DNA from: an uncultured Bacteroidales bacterium
GTDB lineage: Bacteria; Bacteroidota; Bacteroidia; Bacteroidales; F082
Assembly (NCBI GenBank): GCA_905234275.1
Contig: CAJOHD010000002.1
Span: 248,001-312,000 of the forward strand
Direction of reading: 5' to 3'
DNA length: 64,000 bases
Below the pieces are notes generated by a model. It saw nothing but the letters and a program-made list of their open reading frames with translations. It ran no database searches and was not told the DNA's origin. Positions 59,564-64,000 of the stretch are shown here, in pieces (position 1 is the stretch's first letter; every line of letters begins with the position of its first letter). The translations under genes and the position numbers were made by a program.

Positions 59564-60058
59564 ATGGAAGATTTCACTGATAATCAGCAGTATAACGACT
59601 TCGAAAACCCCGAGCCACAGCGCCCGACAGGACTCACTATCGCCTGCGTGCTCTCGTTCATCAATGCGGGATTTCAATTTTTAGGCAACATCTTCTCGTT
59701 TTTGGCATACAACGTCATGCAAGGTCTCGGACAAGACGAGGATTATCTTGAAATGATGGAGAAATTTGTGCCGGATATTGACGAGTTTGAGGCTACTATG
59801 AATGCTCAACTCGCTGTCAGTCGTGTGAGCTATCTCATTACAGCTCTGCTGTTTGCAGCATCATTCGTCGGTGTGGCTTACATGTGGAAACTGCAGAAAA
59901 AAGGCTTCCATATCTACGCCATCGCACAGATTCTCATCCTCATAGCCACCGCGGTGTTTGTAACCAGCGTCACAGGCGCATCGTTAGTCTCGCCGGTTAT
60001 CCTGACAGCTATCTGGATTGGAATTTATTTCATTTATTATAGAAAAACCTTGCAATAA
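59564..60058 (+). CDS. Small four-helix membrane protein
   Basis: 164 residues. An N-terminal soluble stretch (about 1-24, Asn/Gln-rich) precedes the membrane part. About four hydrophobic helices: TIACVLSFINAGFQFLGNIF, VSYLITALLFAASFVGVAYM, IYAIAQILILIATAVFVTSV, and ILTAIWIGIYFIYY. No family assigned; a common Bacteroidota small-membrane-protein layout. Downstream of hutH by 14 bases and overlapping the next gene by one base, so probably an operon member. Confidence 0.7.
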   Translation: MEDFTDNQQYNDFENPEPQRPTGLTIACVLSFINAGFQFLGNIFSFLAYNVMQGLGQDEDYLEMMEKFVPDIDEFEATMNAQLAVSRVSYLITALLFAASFVGVAYMWKLQKKGFHIYAIAQILILIATAVFVTSVTGASLVSPVILTAIWIGIYFIYYRKTLQ

Positions 60059-60546
60059 TGACAGAAGAACAGGTCGTAAAGGAGAGACAGAGCATCTTCA
60101 AGGAGAGGAAGCACGTCACGCTGGGCATGAAGCTGGTGTGCGCCTTCGCCATCACCTATTACATACTGTTTTTTGCCTTTACGACCTATGTCTGGATCAG
60201 ATATAACACTGTCTTTGATGAGGGCTATATCGACAAGAATCTCAACGAGTTAGTGACTTCTAACCATTACACCCTTTTTGTCGTGAAATGGGTGCTGCTC
60301 GCCTTGATAATTGTCAGCCTTTTCATGGTGTTTTTCAAGAAACGTTTGGGTAAGTTCCTCTTTATGATTTTCACCATCTTACTCGTTGTGTGTCAATTCT
60401 ATACGACATATCCACCGGCGTATGAGGTGTATATCCTTGAACTTCTCATCGTGCTGATAATCGCGCCTTTGAGGGTCATCTCGAAGTTTACCGAACGCAT
60501 CCAGATTGAAACACAAAAAATCAACCCTTTTAAAGAAGAAAAATGA
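60058..60546 (+). CDS. Small membrane protein, probable operon partner
   Basis: 162 residues. Four hydrophobic helices: LVCAFAITYYILFFAFTTYV, TLFVVKWVLLALIIVSLFMV, FLFMIFTILLVVCQFYTTYP, and EVYILELLIVLIIAPLRVIS, with charged loops. No recognised family. The start overlaps the preceding stop by one base and its own stop overlaps the next start (ATGA), so three genes are coupled. Confidence 0.7.
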   Translation: MTEEQVVKERQSIFKERKHVTLGMKLVCAFAITYYILFFAFTTYVWIRYNTVFDEGYIDKNLNELVTSNHYTLFVVKWVLLALIIVSLFMVFFKKRLGKFLFMIFTILLVVCQFYTTYPPAYEVYILELLIVLIIAPLRVISKFTERIQIETQKINPFKEEK

Positions 60547-61280
60547 ACCACATCACATTGTCGGGCGAGCTCGGTAGCGGAAAGAGCACCGTCGCCAATT
60601 ATTTGATAAGTAAAATGCCTTTCAAGATCGTTTCAGCAGGCTTGTTATTCAGACAATTAGCTGCAAAACACGGTATGTCGGCCAAGGAGTTCAACGAATT
60701 CATTGAGAATGATCCGAAATATGATCATTACGTTGACGATACCATGGCTGAGCTTGGCCGCACCGACGAGAAAATCATCTTCGACTCGCGCATGGCTTGG
60801 CATTTTGTGCCTTCTTCGTTCAAGATTTATCTTTATGTCGATGTGGATACCGCGACGGAAAGAATCTTCAATGATGTGGGCCGTGTGAGCGAGTCGTATG
60901 CCGACAAGGCGACAGCACGTCAGGAGATCATCGACCGCCGTAAGAGTGAGCTGCTCAGATACCAGAATTTCTACCACTGCAACCTTGACGACTATAGCAA
61001 CTACGACCTTATCGTCGACACCAGTTATGCTACCAGAGAAGAGGTTAACGAATTGGTTTACAATAGCTTCAAAGCTTTTGACGAAGGAAAAGAATACACC
61101 AAAGTATGGCTTTCACCGAAGTCATTAATAATAAAAGGTGATGCCGAAAACAACGCCGACGAGAAAGTCGTTATCAACAAAAAAGACGGTCAGTTTTTCG
61201 TCGAACAGGGTGCCGCGAAGGTGAAAAAAGCCCTCGAAAATGGCAAAAGCCTTGTGGCTGTTGATGTTGTGAAATGTTGA
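60543..61280 (+). CDS. Cytidylate-kinase-like P-loop protein with an extra C-terminal domain
   Basis: 245 residues. N-terminal P-loop (TLSGELGSGKSTVANYL) and a nucleoside-monophosphate-kinase layout up to about residue 185 (SAGLLFRQLAAKHGMS; IIFDSRMAWHFVPSSF; RRKSELLRYQNFY). Residues ~190-245 (YTKVWLSPKSLIIKG and ENGKSLVAVDVVKC) form an additional small domain absent from simple kinases; its WLSPKSLI-like opening recalls a ParB/sulfiredoxin-type fold, without firm proof. Target nucleotide unknown. Its start overlaps the stop of the membrane protein. Confidence 0.72.
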   Translation: MNHITLSGELGSGKSTVANYLISKMPFKIVSAGLLFRQLAAKHGMSAKEFNEFIENDPKYDHYVDDTMAELGRTDEKIIFDSRMAWHFVPSSFKIYLYVDVDTATERIFNDVGRVSESYADKATARQEIIDRRKSELLRYQNFYHCNLDDYSNYDLIVDTSYATREEVNELVYNSFKAFDEGKEYTKVWLSPKSLIIKGDAENNADEKVVINKKDGQFFVEQGAAKVKKALENGKSLVAVDVVKC

Positions 61281-61334
61281 TATTTTTGTTGAAAAATTCC
61301 TAAAAAATCGCGTTCCAAACACAAAAGTTTTATA

Positions 61335-61342
61335 TATTTTTG
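61335..61342 (+). promoter_or_regulatory. -7 box of the nrdDG operon
   Basis: TATTTTTG on the plus strand. The ATG of nrdD is about 110 bases downstream, so the leader is unusually long. It is AT-rich, with no clear hairpin, riboswitch or NrdR-like box recognised. Confidence 0.5.
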
Positions 61343-61452
61343 CAATGACAATAACAGTGAGATTATGATCTAAATTTCAACATCAACCATTGTTGGAAAT
61401 CATATATTTTACTAATTATAACGAGCATTAACATATAAAACAAACAAGTAGT

Positions 61453-63543
61453 ATGGAGTTTAACCAGGTCTTTATTATCAAGAGAAATGGTAAGCGCGAG
61501 CCTTTCTCAGTCGATAAGATTAAAAATGCAATTCAGAAAGCCTTCTTGAGCGTCGGCAGTTTCGCTCCGCAGGAAGTCCTCACCAACATCATGAGCCGTG
61601 TCAGCATCCACGACGGAATTTCTGTTGAAGAGATTCAGAATCAGGTGGAGAACGCCCTCATGGCTGAACGTTATTACAACGTCGCAAAATCGTACATCCT
61701 TTACCGTCAGCGTCATTACGAAGATCGTGAGGTGAAGGATAAACTCGACTTCCTCATCAATTACTGCAACGCACAGAATGCCGCATCAGGCAGCAAATAC
61801 GACGCAAACGCCAACGTCGAGAAGAAAAACATTGCAACACTCATCGGCGAGCTGCCGAAATCAAACTTCATACGCCTCAACCGCCGTATGCTCTGCGACC
61901 GCATCAAAGACATGTACGGCAAAGAAGTGGCCGACAGATACATCGAGTTGCTCAATCATCACTTCATCTACAAGAACGATGAGACAAGCATCGCCAACTA
62001 CTGCGCAAGTATCACCATGTACCCATGGCTGCTTGAAGGTACCAAGTCGATAGGTGGTAACGCCACACGTCCGACAAACCTCAAGTCGTTCTGCGGCGGA
62101 TTCATCAACATGGTGTTCATGGTGTCGTCAATGCTGAGCGGCGCCTGCGCAACTCCTGAGTTCCTGATGTATCTCAACTACTTCATCCAGATGGAATATG
62201 GAAAAGACTACTACACTCGCGCTAATGAAGTCGTTGACCTCTCGACACGCAAACGCACCCTCGACAAGGTCATCACCGACTGCTTCGAACAGATAGTGTA
62301 CTCCATCAACCAACCGACCGGCGCACGTAACTACCAGTCGGTGTTCTGGAACATCTCATACTACGACAAGTTCTATTTCAAGAGCCTCTTCGGCAACTTC
62401 TACTTCCCGGATGGCAGTCAGCCTGACTGGGATTCACTCAACTGGCTCCAGAAACGTTTCATGAAATGGTTCAACGCCGAACGTCTCAAGACCGTCTTGA
62501 CATTCCCGGTCGAGACCATGGCTCTCCTTTCGGAAAATGGAGATATCGCCGACAAGGAATATGCCGATTTCACCGCTGAGATGTACGCCGAAGGCCATTC
62601 GTTCTTCACCTACGTCAGCGACAATGCCGACTCATTGAGCTCATGCTGCCGTCTCCGCAACGAGATTCAGGACAACGAGTTCAGCTACACACTCGGCGCC
62701 GGCGGCGTGTCGACAGGCTCAAAGAGCGTGCTTACCATCAACATGAACCGCTGCATCCAGTACGAAGAGCAGAACCGCTTGCCATTCCTCAGCTTCGTTG
62801 AGGAAGTCATCGACCTCATGCATAAAGTGCAGATGGCTTACGACACCAACCTCCGTTACCTCCGCGACAAAGGCATGCTCCCATTGTTCGACGCCGGCTA
62901 CATAGCTATCGACCGTCAGTACCTCACCATAGGTGTCAACGGTATCGTTGAAGCTGCCGAGTTTAAAGGCATCGAAATCAGCGATAACCCTGAATACCAG
63001 CACTTCGTGGAAGAAATCCTCAGCCTCATCGAGAAATACAACAAACAGTACAAACAGCCAGGCCTGATGTTCAACTGCGAAATGATTCCAGCCGAAAACG
63101 TCGGCGTGAAACATGCCAAGTGGGACAAGGAAGACGGATACAAAGTGCCTCGTGACTGCTACAACAGCTACTTCTACGTCGTTGAGAACCAGAACACCAA
63201 CGTTCTCGATAAATTCAAACTCCACGGCGAGCGTTATATCAAGCACCTCACAGGCGGCTCGGCACTGCACTGCAACCTTGAGGAACACCTCACACAGGAA
63301 CAGTATCGCCAGCTTCTGAAGGTGGCATCAAAAGAAGGCTGCAACTACTTCACATTCAACATCCCTAACACCGTGTGCAACGACTGCGGACATATCGACA
63401 AGCGTTATCTCAAGAAATGCCCTAAGTGCGGCAGCGAGCATCTCGACTACCTCACACGCGTTATCGGATACATGAAGCGTATCAGCAACTTCTCAGCTGC
63501 ACGTCAGGTGGAGGCAGGCAAACGTTTCTACGCAAAATTCTAA
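61453..63543 (+). CDS. nrdD: Anaerobic (class III) ribonucleoside-triphosphate reductase
   Basis: 696 residues. An N-terminal ATP cone (IIKRNGKREPFSVDKIKNAI) is followed by the catalytic barrel, with active-site cysteines in the SCCRLRNEIQ stretch. At the C-terminus are a zinc ribbon (CNDCGH ... CPKCGS, four Cys) and the glycyl-radical site RVIGYM, with the radical Gly at residue 672. Reduces ribonucleoside triphosphates to deoxy forms under anaerobic conditions. Followed 8 bases later by the activase gene. Confidence 0.96.
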   Translation: MEFNQVFIIKRNGKREPFSVDKIKNAIQKAFLSVGSFAPQEVLTNIMSRVSIHDGISVEEIQNQVENALMAERYYNVAKSYILYRQRHYEDREVKDKLDFLINYCNAQNAASGSKYDANANVEKKNIATLIGELPKSNFIRLNRRMLCDRIKDMYGKEVADRYIELLNHHFIYKNDETSIANYCASITMYPWLLEGTKSIGGNATRPTNLKSFCGGFINMVFMVSSMLSGACATPEFLMYLNYFIQMEYGKDYYTRANEVVDLSTRKRTLDKVITDCFEQIVYSINQPTGARNYQSVFWNISYYDKFYFKSLFGNFYFPDGSQPDWDSLNWLQKRFMKWFNAERLKTVLTFPVETMALLSENGDIADKEYADFTAEMYAEGHSFFTYVSDNADSLSSCCRLRNEIQDNEFSYTLGAGGVSTGSKSVLTINMNRCIQYEEQNRLPFLSFVEEVIDLMHKVQMAYDTNLRYLRDKGMLPLFDAGYIAIDRQYLTIGVNGIVEAAEFKGIEISDNPEYQHFVEEILSLIEKYNKQYKQPGLMFNCEMIPAENVGVKHAKWDKEDGYKVPRDCYNSYFYVVENQNTNVLDKFKLHGERYIKHLTGGSALHCNLEEHLTQEQYRQLLKVASKEGCNYFTFNIPNTVCNDCGHIDKRYLKKCPKCGSEHLDYLTRVIGYMKRISNFSAARQVEAGKRFYAKF

Positions 63544-63551
63544 CGTAGCCG

Positions 63552-64000
63552 ATGCTGAAGTACTACAACTATGACGTCGTCTTTCAGGAAGTTCCTGATG
63601 AAGTGAGTCTGGCAATAAATATTACCAACTGCCCGAATCACTGCCCCGACTGTCATAGTCCGCATCTGTGGGAGAATATTGGAGAAGAACTCACAGAAAA
63701 CGAGCTGAACAGACTCGTTCAGATATATCAAGGCGACATCACCTGTGTGTGCATCATGGGTGGTGACGCCTCGAAATATGAAGTCGAACAGCTGGCACAT
63801 TACATCAAAAACATCTTAAATCTTAAAGTCGCTTGGTATTCCGGAAGATACGAAAGTCCGGCAAATATCAACGACTTTGATTATATCAAGTTCGGTCCTT
63901 ATCTCACCGATAAAGGTGGACTGAGATCTCCCGACACCAATCAGCGTTTTTATAAAGTTGTTGACGGAGAACTTGTTGACATGACAAGCAGGTTTCGCAG
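63552..64000 (+). CDS. nrdG: Anaerobic ribonucleotide reductase activating protein, N-terminal part
   Basis: The start ATG at 63552 is visible and the frame stays open to the window edge (about 149 codons). It contains the radical SAM motif CPNHCPDCHSPHLW (CxxxCxxC), which binds the 4Fe-4S cluster that generates the glycyl radical on NrdD. It follows nrdD by 8 bases, the usual pair order. Only the first part is present. Confidence 0.93.
   Translation, partial: MLKYYNYDVVFQEVPDEVSLAINITNCPNHCPDCHSPHLWENIGEELTENELNRLVQIYQGDITCVCIMGGDASKYEVEQLAHYIKNILNLKVAWYSGRYESPANINDFDYIKFGPYLTDKGGLRSPDTNQRFYKVVDGELVDMTSRFR

Noticed and set aside
61343..61452. Riboswitch or NrdR box in the nrdD leader
   Set aside because: About 110 AT-rich bases without a conserved fold, palindrome or recognisable box.

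Overview
The window looks like chromosome of an uncultured anaerobic Bacteroidales, probably from a gut or rumen. Evidence seen in the sequence: almost every transcription unit starts behind a TAnnTTTG box, the Bacteroidota -7 element. Secreted proteins carry short signal peptides ending in AQ. Two proteins end in type IX secretion (T9SS) sorting domains. There are an anaerobic class III ribonucleotide reductase, a tryptophanase and a secreted sialidase. No rRNA, CRISPR array, transposase or prophage was seen. The exact genus cannot be told from the sequence alone.

Layout. 1-3.0 kb: cut-off toxin-antitoxin pair, small membrane protein, HD hydrolase, peroxiredoxin, secreted EEP-fold enzyme. 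3.1-9.8 kb: aquaporin diverging from a T9SS sialidase, Na/Pi transporter, large outer-membrane barrel protein. 10-17.4 kb: tryptophanase, MntP-like membrane protein, a surface protein whose signal peptide is cut off by an amber codon, T9SS endonuclease I, ABC-F ATPase. 17.4-26.5 kb: acyltransferase and SppA, FolK and deoxynucleoside kinase, OmpA-like porin, SpoU-type methyltransferase, MutS. 26.5-27.2 kb: two identical tRNA-Gly genes inside a local duplication, and tRNA-Leu. 27.2-32.9 kb: five-gene operon of exported proteins of unknown role (WG repeats, DUF6175-like). 33.0-43.4 kb: YitT, then a long leftward cluster of two secreted C1B peptidases, an OprO/P-type porin, a lamin-tail lipoprotein, two CYTH-type proteins, a DASS transporter and a two-TM protein. 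43.5-51.1 kb: cysteate synthase-like enzyme, carboxyltransferase, M20 hydrolase, nucleosidase, YgiQ, YdcF-like protein. 51.2-55.9 kb: recX, prfB with its programmed frameshift, cstA, a methyltransferase and a DNPH1-like hydrolase. 55.9-64 kb: hypothetical secreted protein, hisS-hutH, two small membrane proteins, a kinase, nrdD and the start of nrdG.

The most unusual thread is dispersed short repeats. Family A is a roughly 28-30 bp palindrome with GTAGAGACG arms. Family B comprises GTCATTTCGA and GTCATTCCGA elements. They sit between genes, where they resemble terminators, but also inside genes: family A twice, in the same phase, in a methyltransferase, and family B once in the M20 hydrolase, always keeping the frame. 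One family B copy also supplies the last codons and stop of the acyltransferase. The two best candidates for undescribed systems are the exported-protein operon at 27.2-32.9 kb and the porin/lipoprotein/CYTH/DASS cluster at 33.9-40.8 kb. No function is proven for either; their logic is inferred from gene order.
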